Assembly: GCA_032358255.1 (NCBI GenBank)
Contig: JAULBX010030486.1
Coordinates: forward strand, 1-64,000
DNA length: 64,000 bases
Reading direction: 5' to 3'
DNA from: Heterotrichella gracilis
Taxonomy: Eukaryota; Sar; Xanthophyceae; Tribonematales; Xanthonemataceae
The notes under the pieces were generated by a model. That model had not been told where the DNA came from. It saw only the letters and a program-made list of their open reading frames with translations, and searched no databases. Positions 31,743-43,966 of this stretch are shown one piece after another (position 1 is the stretch's first letter; each line of letters begins with the position of its first letter). The position numbers were made by a program, and so were the translations under genes.

Positions 31743-34700
31743 ATGTCAGCTCAACCCCAGTTACCCACTTCCAACACTTCGTTAATTGGCAGCCTTGCTC
31801 CCAACCTGCAGGAAGTTGACAAGCTGGAGCAGGATCAAGCTGGGCACTTCCACATGGTGAGTCACTGCAGTGCTGGTCTGTCAAGAAGTTTTGAAAGGCA
31901 CAGCATACCATGTGTGCACGCCACCCACCACTTCATAACGTGCATTCCCCTCCCGCCCACTGAGGCACATCCATTTGAACGCCCATTTCTTAGAACACCC
32001 TGGCTGACAAAGTGTGAGAGTGTGAGAGCCATTGCATGCCATGCTAGCGTGGTGGCACCCTTGCCCGCCTCACATGTTCACCACCCCACTGCCACAGCAT
32101 AGCTACCTCATTTCTCATGTTTACCTCCCCACTGTCACAGCATAGCTACCTTGCACACCGTGGCTGACCACTGCCACCCACCCCTGTGCTGCAGGCTGCT
32201 GTACCCTTCGGCCAGGTGGAAGACACAGACCCGTTTGAACTCATCGGACACATTGTGGTGGTCAAGTACGTCGCAAACCCCCACCACCCACCACCCACCA
32301 CTACACACAATGCACCACCTGGCTCCCTGCCTCCCGAGGGCCTGTTCAAGCATGTGCACAATCTGTGCACTGCCTCGCCTCCCCTCAGCTGGAACTCTCA
32401 TCCCCCTTTGCCTGGGTCCTTCGCAGCTGCCCCACCAGCCCTGGTTTTTAGGGTTCAGGCCCTGGGGTTTACAGTGCACACTGCCATACAAGCATAGTTG
32501 TTTAGTGTTGAGGGCGCACAGTGGCACCCAAACACGGTTATCTAGGGTTTTGGGTTTTGGGTGCACACCGCCCCACAGCACAACACCCAGCACCATGGCT
32601 GGCCTAGCACCAGCACCACACTCAACATAGACGTGGGGTGGTCGGTGGGCCCTTATTGTGTACTCTCAACCCCGTGGTTGGTTGCGCAGGAGGGCCAAGT
32701 GGGAACATGAGGCCCCGAGACGTTTGTGGATTTGTGTACCCTAAACCCTAAATTTCGTGGTTGGTGGCGCAGGAGGGCGGAGTGGGAATACGAGGCCCTG
32801 GTTGAGAACTTTGTAATTTTGTGTACTCTAACACCTAAACCCTAAACCCTAAACGCCGTGCTTGGTGGCGCAGGAGGGCGGAGTGGGAGTATGAGGCCCT
32901 GGTTGAGAACTACGACCCGGGCAAGATGACCTACTCTGTGTCCTACCAGCACCTTAAGGACTACAACGATGACGAGCTGGTGGTGCTCACGAAAAAGGTA
33001 CCCTGCCCAATACCCTAGGGTTTTCTTCCGACCACGCGCGGCACCAAATGCGCAAGGGGCGTACATACCCCACTCTAGGAGAGGACAGCCAATTGCAATT
33101 CAGCGGTTGCACTTAAGGCTTGGGGCAGGCCTTTGTCCACTTTGAGTTGTGCGCGCACAAGCGCTTGCACTGCAGGGCTTTGTCCACTATCTTTTCCTCT
33201 CTAAGGAGGAGGTTAAGGGGCGCATCGTGCGGAACGACATTGTGCCCGCATCCCCTGAACCTAAACCTTAAAAGCTGAATCTACACATGTATACATAACC
33301 ACAGGAGGTTGTTGGGCGCATCGTCCTGGACACACTGTGCTTGATCACCCTAAATCCAATCCTTGAACCGTGAACCCTGAAACCTGTACCCACAGGAGGT
33401 GAATGGGCGCATCGTGCTGGACACCTGGTGCCTACTTACCCAGAACCTAAACTCTAGAGGCTGAACCCTAAACCTCTCAACGGGCGCATCGTGCTGGACA
33501 CGTGGTGCCTGGTTACCCTATATCTAAACCCTGCACCTAAGCTCTAAACCTAAACCCTGAGCTGAACCCTCAACCCCAGACCTGTACCCACAGGAGGTGA
33601 ACGGGCGCATCGTGCTTGACACCTGGTGCCTGCACATCCCCTTCAAGGAGTCTGGGGACCGAGAGGAGCAGGCCTTTGGCAACGCGCCCAAGCGGCCAAA
33701 CTGCACGCTGTGCAGGGGGTGCACCAACAGGGCGAGCAAGGAGGTGCGGGTGGCGGTGGTGGTGGTGGTGGTGGGTGTGCATATGGTGGTGGTGGTTATA
33801 GGTGTGCAGGGGGTGCGCCAACGGGCAAGCAAGGATGTGGGTGTGGTGGTGGTGGTGATGGTGGTGGTGGAGGGGGTGCACCAACAGGGCGCAAGGAGGT
33901 GGTGGTGTTGGTGGTGATGGTGGCGGACGTGGTGGTGGCTGTGCAGGGGTGCTCCAATGGAGCAACGAGATGCATGTGCGGGGGTGATGAAGTGGCACCT
34001 TCTGTGGTGATGGATGCTTGTATGGTGGTACATCTGGTGTTGATGGATGCGCATATGGTGGTGGATGTGCACGTCCATCGAAGCAAGTATTCATTGCTGA
34101 TCTTCCCCTGCAGCCCTGCTACAAGGCCAGGTCGGAGCAGCTGGCGCGGCTCGGGTACTATGGCGCGTACTTGGCAGCGCAGGGCATGGAGGCCGTGGGG
34201 CGCAGGGTGGCTATCTTACACATGGTGAACGACGTGCCAGAGGGGTACTACGGCGCGACCCTCGTAGGGTTTGACGACATCACCTACAAGCACCAGCTGC
34301 TGTGTGGTGCGTGGGGGGGTGACGGGGGGGGGGGGGATGTGGTGGTGGTGGTGGGTGCATGTGGAATGGTGGCTCTGCAGTTGCTTTGTGACGCTTGGGG
34401 GTGTGCACCCTAAAACACGAACTAGGCCCCAGTCCCAGTCACATGCGTGCCATACCATGACTGATAATCCCCTAAAACCCCAATCATGTTGTGCCGCGGG
34501 AAGAAGAACGATTGCTGACCCCCGCCATTCCCCACCCCAGATGACGGCTCTGTTGAGCCCCGGGCCCTGTGCCAGATGATGTCCACCCTTATCCCAAAAC
34601 CCTAACCATTGTGCTCCGCGGGGGGGAGCAAAGACTAACCCTTTCGATTTTCCACCCCAGACGACGGCTCTGTTGAGTTCCGCGCCCTGTGCCAGATGAT

Positions 34701-37700
34701 GTCCAAAACCCACTCCGCCCACCTGCGGGTGCGCCCCATCACGCCACACGTGGAGGCCGCCATTCGCGACCAGATTTACCTGCGCCAGCCCAAGTGGGAG
34801 TCAAGCAGGGCGGGCTTTGTGGCGGGGGGCAGCTGGTAAGGGTTGGGGTGTAGGGTTTAGGGATTGTCACCGAGAGCAGGGGATAAGGGTGTAGGGTTTA
34901 GGGTGTAGGGTTTTGTGGCCGGGGGCAGCTGGTAAGGGTGTAGGGATTGTGGTGCCTTAGGGTAACCATGCGAAGGTTCATCAAAGTGGAGGAATGGTTT
35001 ATGGTTTATGGTATGGAGACTCTTGCCATGTTGCATCGTTGAAGGTTAGGGTCTGGGTTTAGGGTTTTGAGCACACCTTCATGCTCCATTTGTGCATTTC
35101 AGTGCACGCATGCAGTAGCCAGCTCCTGTTGCTGCAGGGCACCAACCGCATGCCTGGGTGCTGATAGCGTGCCACATGCTTAAAAGTCTTCTGCTCAGGG
35201 TGTAGGGTGCTGGGAGTATGCCGCATGATGTGGTGTGGACGGTGTGGCATGCTTTGGTGTTCATTGTGCCTCCAGATGTACCTGCGCCAATGCCTTGGTC
35301 CTAACTGTGTGCCACAGGCCTTGGCCAACACATTCTCTGATGCCGATTGTATGCCGCCTAAACCCTTACCCTTAACTTAACCCTTGTGCCCCAGGCACCC
35401 CCCGGCGCAGAAGGCCGGTCGCAAGCTGCTTGTGTGGTGCACCACCAACATCCATCAAAAGGATTCGCATGGCCTTAACGGCAGGTGGATGCCCGCCTCC
35501 TACCAAACCACCATACCCCTGTCGCCAAGCAACAACGTGGACCAGGTGCGGGCAGGCCTACAGGGTTTTAGGGTTTTGAGGGGCACCTGGCATGCTGAGG
35601 GCTGTGTGTGATGGTGGTATGAATACATTGGATTATGGTAATCTCTAGTTCTGCGGGGCTCTTAAATCTGTGGTTACACAACTTCTGCAATGCTTGAAGG
35701 AATGGGCAATGCGGGGGCAATGCGGGCTGAATGCAGGGTCATCATGAACCACTAGCGCATTGGGGCGCGCAGTCATTTTGTTCTCTGGTGGAGTTGGGTC
35801 ATGCGTCGCTGCTTTGCTCCATGCTGCATCGAAACACGTGTTTCCATGGTACTACTGTGACTCCATGACATCTGCTGCATCAACCAAACCCTAAACCCTT
35901 GAACCTGAAGGCAGCTGCCTGAAACCCTGGCGTGGGGTTTTCAGGTGAAGCTGGAGGGTGTTGATGACGTGGTGGTTCTCGAACCAACGAAGTATGTTGC
36001 CTACTGGCTGTCGGACCCCAACGACGACAACTTCCAAGCGCTGGTGGAGGCGGTGGCTGCTGTATCAGGTGGGTGGAAATTATGTTCACCTAACCCTAAA
36101 CCCTACGTTTTGAACCCTGGACTGGCTGTCGGACCCCAACGACGACAACTTCCAAGCACTGGTGGAGGCGGTGGCTGCTGTGTCAGGTGGGTGGGAACTG
36201 TGAACTCTAAATGCTAAACGTTAACCCCCCTAAAATTTTGAACCTTGTACTGGACCTTCAATTGTCTCTCTCTGTGCATTGCCCCCCATTGTGACATATA
36301 CTTGCTAACAATTTGGAGCGGAAATGCCATGCCGTACAGACAAACCCCTATAGCCCAAACCCTAAACCCTCCCCCCCTCCCCCCGCAGGCCCTGGCGGCA
36401 CGGGGGACCGCAAGCGCGCCGCAGACGACGACCCCGGTGCCTCCTCCCGCCTGGTGCGCAATAGGAGCAAGCCACTCAGCGCACCGGGGTCGGCGTTCAA
36501 GCTGTCGGGGTCTTCCAAGCCTTCTCTCTACGGCATGTACGTACCACGGACCCTAAACCCTTGAGGCTGAGCGCCTCTTTCCCTCCCGTTCATTCGTGCC
36601 AACATTCTGCACCCCACTCGACCTTAAATAGGGGCTGTGACAACAGCGACTGGGGCAGGGCACTGTCGGGAGAAGATGTGCACTGCCACCTTTATGGATC
36701 TTGAACCCTAAACCCCTCTGGTAGCTTGAACCCCAAACCCTTTATGCAGCTCAAACCCTACACCCTTTGCTAGCCACTAAAGGGAACACTCAGCCCTTCA
36801 CCCAACTACCAATCACTCAAGCACACCATGCCACCGCAGGTGGGAGCCGTGGCCTGAGCACGTGGGGTGGCACTATCGGGAGAAGACGCGCGCCTCAGGG
36901 GCATCTGCGGGCAAGAAGGACCGGCAGTACCGGGACCAGGCGGGCATCACTTACAACTCCCTTGCGTACGTAGCCAAACCCTAAACCCTAAAACCTACAC
37001 CGGGACCAGGCGGGCATCACGTACAACTCCCTTGCGTACGTAGCCAAACCCTAAACCCTAAACCCTACACCGGGGCCAGACGGCCATCACGTTCAACTCC
37101 CTTGTGCACGTAGCCGCCTCCCACCTACCTGTGTTCTTACCGCACGGCGTGTTGCCGTCTTCGGGCCTGGTTCTAGCCTTATGAGCTCTTTGGATTATCC
37201 ATCCACCATGCAAGGCGTGTGTTAAGCACAGTCAATTTGGTGGAAAACCGTGTTCATCCTTGGGGCTGCAATCTCACCCCGCATCATCAACTGTATGCTT
37301 ATCCACATTATATCCATTGGCTGTATGCCATCCCCACCATATCCATTACAACCACCCAACTGGACCCATGCCTCACCCCACATGCACATGTCACCCTCCT
37401 TCGGGCATGTGCCTGTCCCAAAGCCACTCACCTTGCGGGAATTGGGTGTTCAAGCACTTAGCGTTTTAAAAACGCGCTGCAGGGAGGTGCGCAAGGTGTT
37501 GGAGCAGCCCCAAGCCATGCTGCGGGGGTTCAGGTCGCCAGTCATGAACTTCCAACCAGGTGCGTGACCGGGAGTCTCCTACTCTGCCCTATTGTAAGCC
37601 CCCTGTTACACTCACACATGCCGTAGGACAGGTTGATGTTGGAATTGTGTGAAAACAAAGGGGGTGTCAACCAGATATTTTACCAAGTGTAGTGAAACTG

Positions 37701-39013
37701 ACATGATCAAAATCAGCAAAGTAGGTTGTTGACCCTGACCTCATCTTGCTCCTGCAGGGGCCAATATGCTGCCAGGTGGCGGCGACCCAGGGGGCGGCAT
37801 GTCCCAGGAGCACATGGTGGTGCTACCTGCCCAGCAGCTGCTGCACCAGCTGGATGGCAGCGGCATGTTTGCAGCCATGGCGCACACCTCATCCAACGAC
37901 CAGCTGCTCACCTTCTGGCACCACCTGCTGCTGGTAGAGCCCACGTGAGTTGCTGGGCCGCAAAACCCTTAAACCCTAGACCCTGTTTTGAAACCCTAGG
38001 CCTGATCCCTTCTGGCACCACCTGCTGCTGGCGGAGCCCCCACGTATGTGCCTGGGTCGCAGAAGGCCAAATCCCTGAACCCTAACTTGGAACCCTAGGC
38101 CTAACCCCTTCTGGCACCACCTGCTGCTGGTGAAGCCCACCATGGCTGGCCACAATACAACCTAGTCCGCAACTTTGAAAGCCCTGGCTGAAAACCCTAG
38201 CTGTTCACACCTGAAGGCCCTAGCTGACGTGGTCATGGAGGGTACAGTATTGGCATATCCACACAGCTCGCATTGTGCAAACCATCACTGCTGCATCATG
38301 GTATCACTTGCACCAAATGTAACAAGAATGCAACCTAGCTCTTTGATGGGCCAGGTGGGGTGTTTATTTACCCTAACCCTTGCTTTTTCTGTGCTTACAG
38401 ACTGCAGGCATATGGCCTGAGCACCGCAGATGATGTGCGCCTCTTCCTGCAAACCAACTCCCCGCAAGGGGTGCTGCTGGCGCCGGAGTCGCAAGCGGGG
38501 GTGGAGGAGCAAACGTACGTTGGGTTGTGGAATTTCATGCAAGCTTGTCATACATGCACAGGGTCCTATGATGTGAAGGGGTGCACAATATTGATGGCAG
38601 AGGAACGTTCCCTTGGTTTTGCATGCAGCTGAGGGTGTAGGGGTTGTATTTGTATCCCGATATGGGCCCATGTGTCGCAAGATGCAACATCGGGGTGCAG
38701 TGCTTAGGGTCTATCCCTGTCTACTCTGACACGGCCCCATGTGTTGCCTGTATGCAGGCGGCGGCGCCTGGCTGGCTCCCTCCTGTTTGCCCTCCACAGG
38801 GTTTCTGCAGACCCCTCGGGCCACCAGATGGCAGCCATGCGCTCCAGGCTGGAGCAGCTCCAGGGCGAGAACGCAGCCCTGCGGGCGGAGAACAGCAAGC
38901 AGGGGGAGTACATCAACACCCTGCAAGGGCAGGTCAACACGCTCAAGGAGTTTGTGGATGCTTTTGGGACCGCCAACTCAGCGCTCCCTAGGCTGCCGAG
39001 TACGCAACCGTGA
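31743..39013 (+). CDS. Unknown protein, Tudor-like stretch and C-terminal coiled coil
   Basis: Fourteen exons in phase give 669 aa: 31743-31856, 32195-32265, 32874-32997, 33594-33743, 34114-34306, 34661-34835, 35395-35545, 35945-36068, 36389-36536, 36840-36965, 37483-37559, 37758-37944, 38401-38514, 38758-39013. Residues ~40-105 (FELIGHIVVVKRAEWEYEAL...YDPGKMTYSVSYQHLKDYND) resemble Tudor/Agenet folds that read modified histones; this is a resemblance only. A Cys cluster CTLCRGC lies at about 145. A basic stretch (DRKRAADDD...RNRSKPL) could be a nuclear signal. The last 70 residues (MRSRLEQLQGENAALRAENS...LKEFVDAF) form a clear leucine-heptad coiled coil. The family was not recognised. A nuclear, chromatin-linked role is an inference. 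Introns hold many exon echoes and CCCTAAA tracts. Confidence 0.75.
32769..32812 (+). repeat. Exon echo of exon 3, unknown gene
   Basis: GCAGGAGGGCGGAGTGGGAA through CCCTGGTTGAGAACTT repeats the acceptor and first 40 bp of exon 3 (32874). A weaker copy lies at 32687-32720. Each is followed by a CCCTAAA-type tract. Confidence 0.85.
33205..33515 (+). repeat. Four exon echoes of exon 4, unknown gene
   Basis: Copies of CAGGAGGTGAACGGGCGCAT... with the CTGGACACCTGGTGCCT block lie at about 33207, 33303, 33394 and 33479, upstream of the real exon at 33594. They are spaced about 85-115 bp and separated by CCTAAACCCTGAACC words. The two nearest the exon are the best preserved. Confidence 0.85.
33750..34080. 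repeat. GGT-rich low-complexity intron
   Basis: This intron of the unknown gene is mostly GGTGGTGGTG broken by TGTGCAT, CAACAGGG and ATGGATGC words, which themselves recur. GGGTGCACCAACAGGG-like words echo the end of exon 4 (33716-33731), so this may be an expanded echo array. Confidence 0.7.
34487..34606 (+). repeat. Exon echo of exon 6 with its intron side
   Basis: A ~120-bp unit includes TTGTGCCGCGGGAAG, the CCACCCCAG acceptor and GACGGCTCTGTTGAG...TGATGTCCA. It is repeated at 34609-34720, where the second copy is the real acceptor and exon 6 start. The duplicated unit clearly spans the intron-exon border. Confidence 0.9.
36117..36190 (+). repeat. Exon echo of exon 8
   Basis: CTGGCTGTCGGACCCCAACG through GCTGTGTCAGGTGGGTGG repeats the end of exon 8 (36004-36068) and its donor almost exactly, about 50 bp into the intron. 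It ends with its own intact-looking GTGGGT donor, so alternative splicing is possible. Confidence 0.9.
36995..37110 (+). repeat. Two exon echoes of exon 10 end
   Basis: ACCGGGACCAGGCGGGCATC...CTTGCGTACGTAGCC is repeated at 37001-37045 and, weaker, at 37070-37115 after exon 10 (ends 36965). CCCTAAA tracts at 36975-36996 and 37045-37078 separate the copies. Confidence 0.9.
38005..38150 (+). repeat. Two exon echoes of exon 12 end
   Basis: CCTTCTGGCACCACCTGCTG plus CTGG(T/C)(A/G)GA(G)CCC repeats at about 38008 and 38107 after exon 12 (ends 37944). Confidence 0.85.
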
Positions 39014-39473
39014 CGGGGATTTGAGCCAGGTTTGCAAGGAGGCAATGGGGTAGTCCTCGTTTGGTTCCCTGGGGTTTGTGATCGCCGTCCTGTTTTTTCG
39101 GATCATTCAGTGTTACCGATCTAATAAATACTTGCTAATCATGCTCCAATCATTCAGCGGCAGTCGCCTGCCTACAAATCTAGCCTGGGACACACACACG
39201 TCGTGGCCAACGCAGAATCCACTTCCATTCACCACATATACTCGTCCATGCCTGGCTTTTGTGCAGGAGCCTCATGCCTTCAAAATAAATAAAACTACGC
39301 ACTATTTGCCAGCTTCACACAGCCCCTTTCAGTTACCTGCATGATCCCATCCAGCGCTGACAGGTCATGTGGCAAGCTGCCCGGTTTGGGGCACCGCAGA
39401 CGTATCTACCATACGAGCCAGCGGTTTCCTGTCAAATCATCTGGGCCTGCAATTTTCTCTCAGAAAGCATGCC

Positions 39474-39932
39474 ATGTCTTTACAAAACTTTACAAAACCG
39501 GAGGCTGGGTGGCTGTTTGTTGCATGGCACCCTGCGCCTGTAGCTTTTATATTTTATCACCCGCCATCCCACCTCGCGTGTCCATTATGCATTGTTTTTA
39601 GATCAGCCGCTATGGCATTTATTCTGATTGCATTTATTCTGCATGAAGGCGTGCTATCTCTACTGGTGTTCTTGTTTACATTGCTGCTGAAACATGCAGC
39701 TGCGCTAGGGTTTCCAGTCGTGTTGTTTCCCCAGCCCACGGTATCTGTCCCCCTGCCTTTTGGTTCCTCACCCAATTATTTCGAATTTTATTTCACAGTG
39801 TGTTCTTTGGTCCTGCTGAGTAGTCTTTGGGCCAGGGCTTCAGTTCAAGGAGTGTGTACCCTACGAGTACAGCGCAACTGGATCCAGCTGAAAACCAACG
39901 CCCAAAGCGTGATTAAATTCAAGGCGGCATAG
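39474..39932 (+). CDS. Candidate 152-aa hydrophobic ORF
   Basis: A single open frame from ATG 39474 (MSLQNFTKPEAGWLF) to stop 39932. It contains strongly hydrophobic stretches (AFILIAFILHEGVLSLLVFL and YFEFYFTVCSLVLLSSLW) that could be two or three membrane segments, and a basic tail. It has no introns and no recognised family, and lies between two plus-strand genes. It may be chance: hydrophobic composition also arises from T-rich intergenic DNA. Confidence 0.25.
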   Translation: MSLQNFTKPEAGWLFVAWHPAPVAFIFYHPPSHLACPLCIVFRSAAMAFILIAFILHEGVLSLLVFLFTLLLKHAAALGFPVVLFPQPTVSVPLPFGSSPNYFEFYFTVCSLVLLSSLWARASVQGVCTLRVQRNWIQLKTNAQSVIKFKAA

Positions 39933-40985
39933 CATGGGTGTTGGCACGATTAACCCAATAATTATTCTCTGCACAATGCAAGTTTAAGCCATCCGGATTG
40001 ATGACTAGCTCTGTAAATACCTGGTGATGGTCAGTGTTTACTGTTACCGATATATGTTTTGATGAACCAGTTGGCAATGCAACGATGGCAATACACCCCC
40101 GTCATGGGCTCCTGAAGTCAACCACCAGCCAGGGTCTGGCTGAAGGTGATAAGAGGTATCTAGGGCTCCAGGACCAAGGTGTGCACAAAGCCCGACTTCA
40201 CAACCATCACAGTATGCGTTATTTGGGGAGTTTCAAACCCATCTCAAGCCGGGATCATGCTTGCCCATGGCATGCAATGCCATAAAAGTGTCGACCCGTG
40301 TGCAGTCTGCTGATAATGCATACTGCAACCAAGGTGGCACCTAGCAGATATTGTCAGCCTGGCATTGGCAAGGAGTTGCCAATAAATGCAAAAAACTTTA
40401 ATAAAGGACTACCCCATTTTTTTTGGCGGGAATGTGTTATTGAATGCCAGGTGCCACAGGCCAAACCAGCTTCGGCAGTAGTTTCATATCCAAAAGGTGG
40501 TTGAAAACAGCAAAACTCATGCACCGCACTTTATCGCTCGATGTTTGAAGTTGCATACCAGGTTTGAGGGCACGTCGAAAGCCGATCACCACGCCAGCAG
40601 TCGTACAGCAGCCTCGTTGGGCAACAGCATGCGGCTTCAACCTTCAATTACCAGCTGGTGTTTGAGGTGCAATTGATGAAAGAACTTGGTGTACGCCCCC
40701 CTCGTAGTGTATGTAGCTATGTAAGCTTGCTGTTGCCGGGCTCCTTTAGCGGAGACGGGCTGGAGCCAGACTAATTTGCCGAGAATTTAACCTCTCTTGA
40801 CCCATGTGACACAGTGTGCAAGCAGCAGATCGTTCGTTAGTAGGCTGGCAGCTCTGTAAAGAGCCCTTATTTCCACCCAAAGCCACCTGCAATGGTCACA
40901 CTGTGAACTTTCAAGCCGTCTCAGCCTGAGGCTGCCCGAGGTAGCTACCAGCTGAGTCCCACCCCCCACGCCACCACCACCCACC
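39933..40985. other. Intergenic, upstream of MRS2
   Basis: No gene seen. The last few hundred bases must hold the MRS2 promoter and 5' UTR. The start context is CCACCATGTC, a good Kozak-like match. Confidence 0.45.
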
Positions 40986-43966
40986 ATGTCTCTCTACAAG
41001 CGCTACCTGGAGCTCTTCTCCAACGGCCGCACCATCTCCCAGCGCAACATGAAGGTGGTGGGCAACACAGAGCTCCACTCCCTCACGGCCGGGACCCTGG
41101 CTGTGTCCACAGTCAGCACTGCAGACAGGAAGAAGGGGCCAGCTGCCAGGAAATGGATGCGGGTGGACGCAGACGGCACCACCACAGTGGCCCAGCCCGA
41201 CAGGTACACGCTCCTGAACAAGCTTGGGGTGCAGCTGCGGGACCTGCGGGTGCTGGATCCCCAGCTGGCAACCTCCTACCCCTCCGCCATCCTGTGTCGA
41301 GACAGGGCCCTCGTGGTCAACCTGGAGTACATCAAGTGTGTCATCACCACAGAGTACGTGCTGGTTCTCAACCCAGACAACGAGCTGGTGGCTGACTTCC
41401 TTCAGGACCTCTCCAAGCGCCTGGCCCTGCACCCATCCACAGTCCCGGTCAGCCAGTCCATGCCTGTGCTGCCATCGGTGGCCAGTACCAGTGAGCTGCC
41501 CCGGCCAGGCAGTGCAGCCACCGACCAGCACAACGACACCCCCTTTGAGCTCAAGACCCTGGAAGTGGTGCTGGATGTGGTGAGTGGGGCGGATGCGGGA
41601 CTGTGGGGGGTCCCTTCGTGTGGTACGGTGCTTGCACCACCCTTCACACTGCTTTTGGCCAGCTACTCAAATATGGGTGAAGGAAGGGCAGCGGCCTGTT
41701 GGCATAATGTGCTGAACCTGTTGCAGTTGCATTTAGCAACCTTGCAAGGCGGATGGCGCCGGCTGATGTTGTCAACTTTGCAGCTGAGGTTCAGGTGGTG
41801 ACACACGCTGTGCCTGTGCAGATCTGCATCTACCTGGAGCGGCTGACTGCGGACCTGGAGGCTGGCGCCCACCCAGCGCTGGATGCCCTCACTGCAAAGG
41901 TGTGGATACAACCCTAAACCCTAAACACGCATTCCAAAACCCACCGCTATGCTAGTATATATGTACAACCCCACGGCTCCATGCGCAGTCTGTGACACTG
42001 CACAGTTGCAGTAATGCGAGCGCTTACGCTGGAAGGCGTCCACTGTGTGCCCTTGCACCCGTGCACAACATTTCAGCCATGGACGCTGGTTGCACGCAGC
42101 CCGCATCCACCAACCTGTGACCTTGCACTAGCACAGCTGTCGAGCCTTTGCTGCCCTGGCCCGCAGGTCACATCCACCAACCTGGAGCGGGTGCGGCGCA
42201 TCAAGAATAGAATGGTCCGGCTGACCACCAAGGTGGAGACGGTATGTGCGACCTTGTTGAGGTTTAGGGTTTTGATCGTGCACCCCCTTCTTGCTGCTGT
42301 AAATCGCAGGACATAAATGCACACATTACCTTTTCTATTCTGTGGAGCAATTCTGTCTGTGCGAAGTTGTGCACCCTGATGTGACGGCCGCCTTATATCT
42401 GTGGGAGCAGTGCTGTCTGTGGAAAGTGTTGCAACTGTGTAATGGCCACTGCCTGAGGCTACCATGCTCACCTGCAGATTCGCGAGGTGCTTGAGAAGCT
42501 GATGGATGACGATGCTGACATGCGTGACATGAACCTCAGCTACAAGATTGAGTAAGCACACCACCGCACCGCGCCTGCCTTAACCACTGCATGCATCAAT
42601 CATGCGGCATGCACTTGCACCAATGACTGTATGACTGAATTGAATATATTCCCATATCCATTTATATGGAACCACCAATGCCTTACCATTTTTCTATGTT
42701 TTAAAGCAAAAGCAAGTACATTTGAATTTATTGCATCAGATGTGCATGTCACATGGGGCATATACGCTCCTGCCAGGAGAACTTGAATGCATCACAATAA
42801 CATATCAAGTCCTCCTGCCCCGAGCTCCATCTGCGCTGTCCTAAACGTGTAATTATCATTATTACACTTGCGACGGGATAAATTGGGGAGCACGAAAGTG
42901 CGGTATGCGGCACGACTGGTTGGCCACCATCTGCCACACTGGAAACAGTGTCAGTTGAGCCTTGGCTCTAGGATTGGGGTGAGGCATACCCAGACATGCT
43001 AACCTGGCTTCAAAGCTGGAAAGCAAATACTTACTTACTTACTTACACTTTATAGTACCGTACTACCACGTCTTACATGCCTCCTCCGTTGTTATTTTTG
43101 CAGGCAGGATGACCTTGCCAAGGCCGCCACCATGGAGTCGCAGACCGGGGAGATGCGGCGCATGCTCAGCATCCAGACCACGCCCCGCAACGTGCACAGC
43201 TTCGATGCCGAGGAGTTTTTTGGCGAGGCGCAGGACGCGGTGGAGTCTGTTGAGATGCTCCTGGAGACCTACTTCATGCAGATTGACAACACCTACAACA
43301 AGCTGCAGACGCTGTGCGAGTACATTGACGACACGGAGGTGAGCAGGGAAGGAGGAAACCCTTTGGTGGGATTTCTGTAATGGTTAAGTGGTTGCCTGAA
43401 GTGCTGGGTAAATTGGATGCTAGAGCTTTGTCTAGGGTTTAGGGCCTACAGCCTAGGGCTAGGTTTCAAAGTATGCCAGGGGTGGAAAGGGAGAGAATGG
43501 TGGGATGTTATCCAGGGTGGGCATTTACCGCAATCAGCGCACGCAAGCTGTTGCTCAGCTCATGGTATACATGCATTCCTGCCCTCATCATGGGGTATCG
43601 ACACCCGCTATACTATTTAACCAACTGCATTAACGTCCACCGCATGAATTGCACCAACATTTGGACAGGCACACCGACAAGCACTTGGCGCCTGTCCCCC
43701 CACAGGATTACATCAACATTGAGCTTGACAACCACCGCAACCAGCTCATCCAGCTGGAGCTGGTCCTCACCGCAGCAGCCTTTGCGGTTTCCATCGTCGC
43801 TGCAATTGCCGGCCTGTTTGGCATGAACATGGACAACCACCCCAACAACCACGGGGAGTCGACCTACAACAAGTTTGTGGTGGTGTCGCTGGCGACCAGC
43901 GTGGGGAGCCTGGTGGTGTTTGTGGCCATCGTGGTGTGGTGCCGCTACAAGCAGATCATCACCTGA
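40986..43966 (+). CDS. MRS2: MRS2/CorA-type magnesium channel
   Basis: Six exons in phase give 438 aa, close to the ~436 of plant MRS2/MGT proteins: 40986-41579, 41822-41899, 42167-42241, 42478-42551, 43104-43338, 43706-43966. The long N-terminal cytoplasmic/matrix part includes ...[20 protein letters not shown] and the helix [20 protein letters not shown]. Two C-terminal membrane segments follow, [20 protein letters not shown] and [20 protein letters not shown]. The GMN signature ([11 protein letters not shown]) sits right after the first and defines the Mg2+ pore. The protein acts as a pentamer in mitochondrial, plastid or plasma membrane; no obvious transit peptide is visible. Intron 5 carries a SINE copy. 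Confidence 0.93.
42870..43042 (+). mobile_element. SINE-like element in MRS2 intron
   Basis: Shares the body of the 7051-7280 element in the opposite window orientation: CGGGATAAATT...GCACGAAAGTGCGGTATGCG...CTGGCTTCAAAGCTGG and an (ACTT)n tail. Possible 8-bp target duplication TTACACTT at 42862-42869 and 43043-43050, though the tail motif makes this less certain. It is 5'-truncated relative to the 7051 copy. Confidence 0.75.

Noticed and set aside
33750-34080. Gly-rich protein frame through the GGT-rich intron
   Set aside because: The frame is a by-product of the triplet repeat; good splice sites at 33743 and 34114 remove it and keep the protein in phase.
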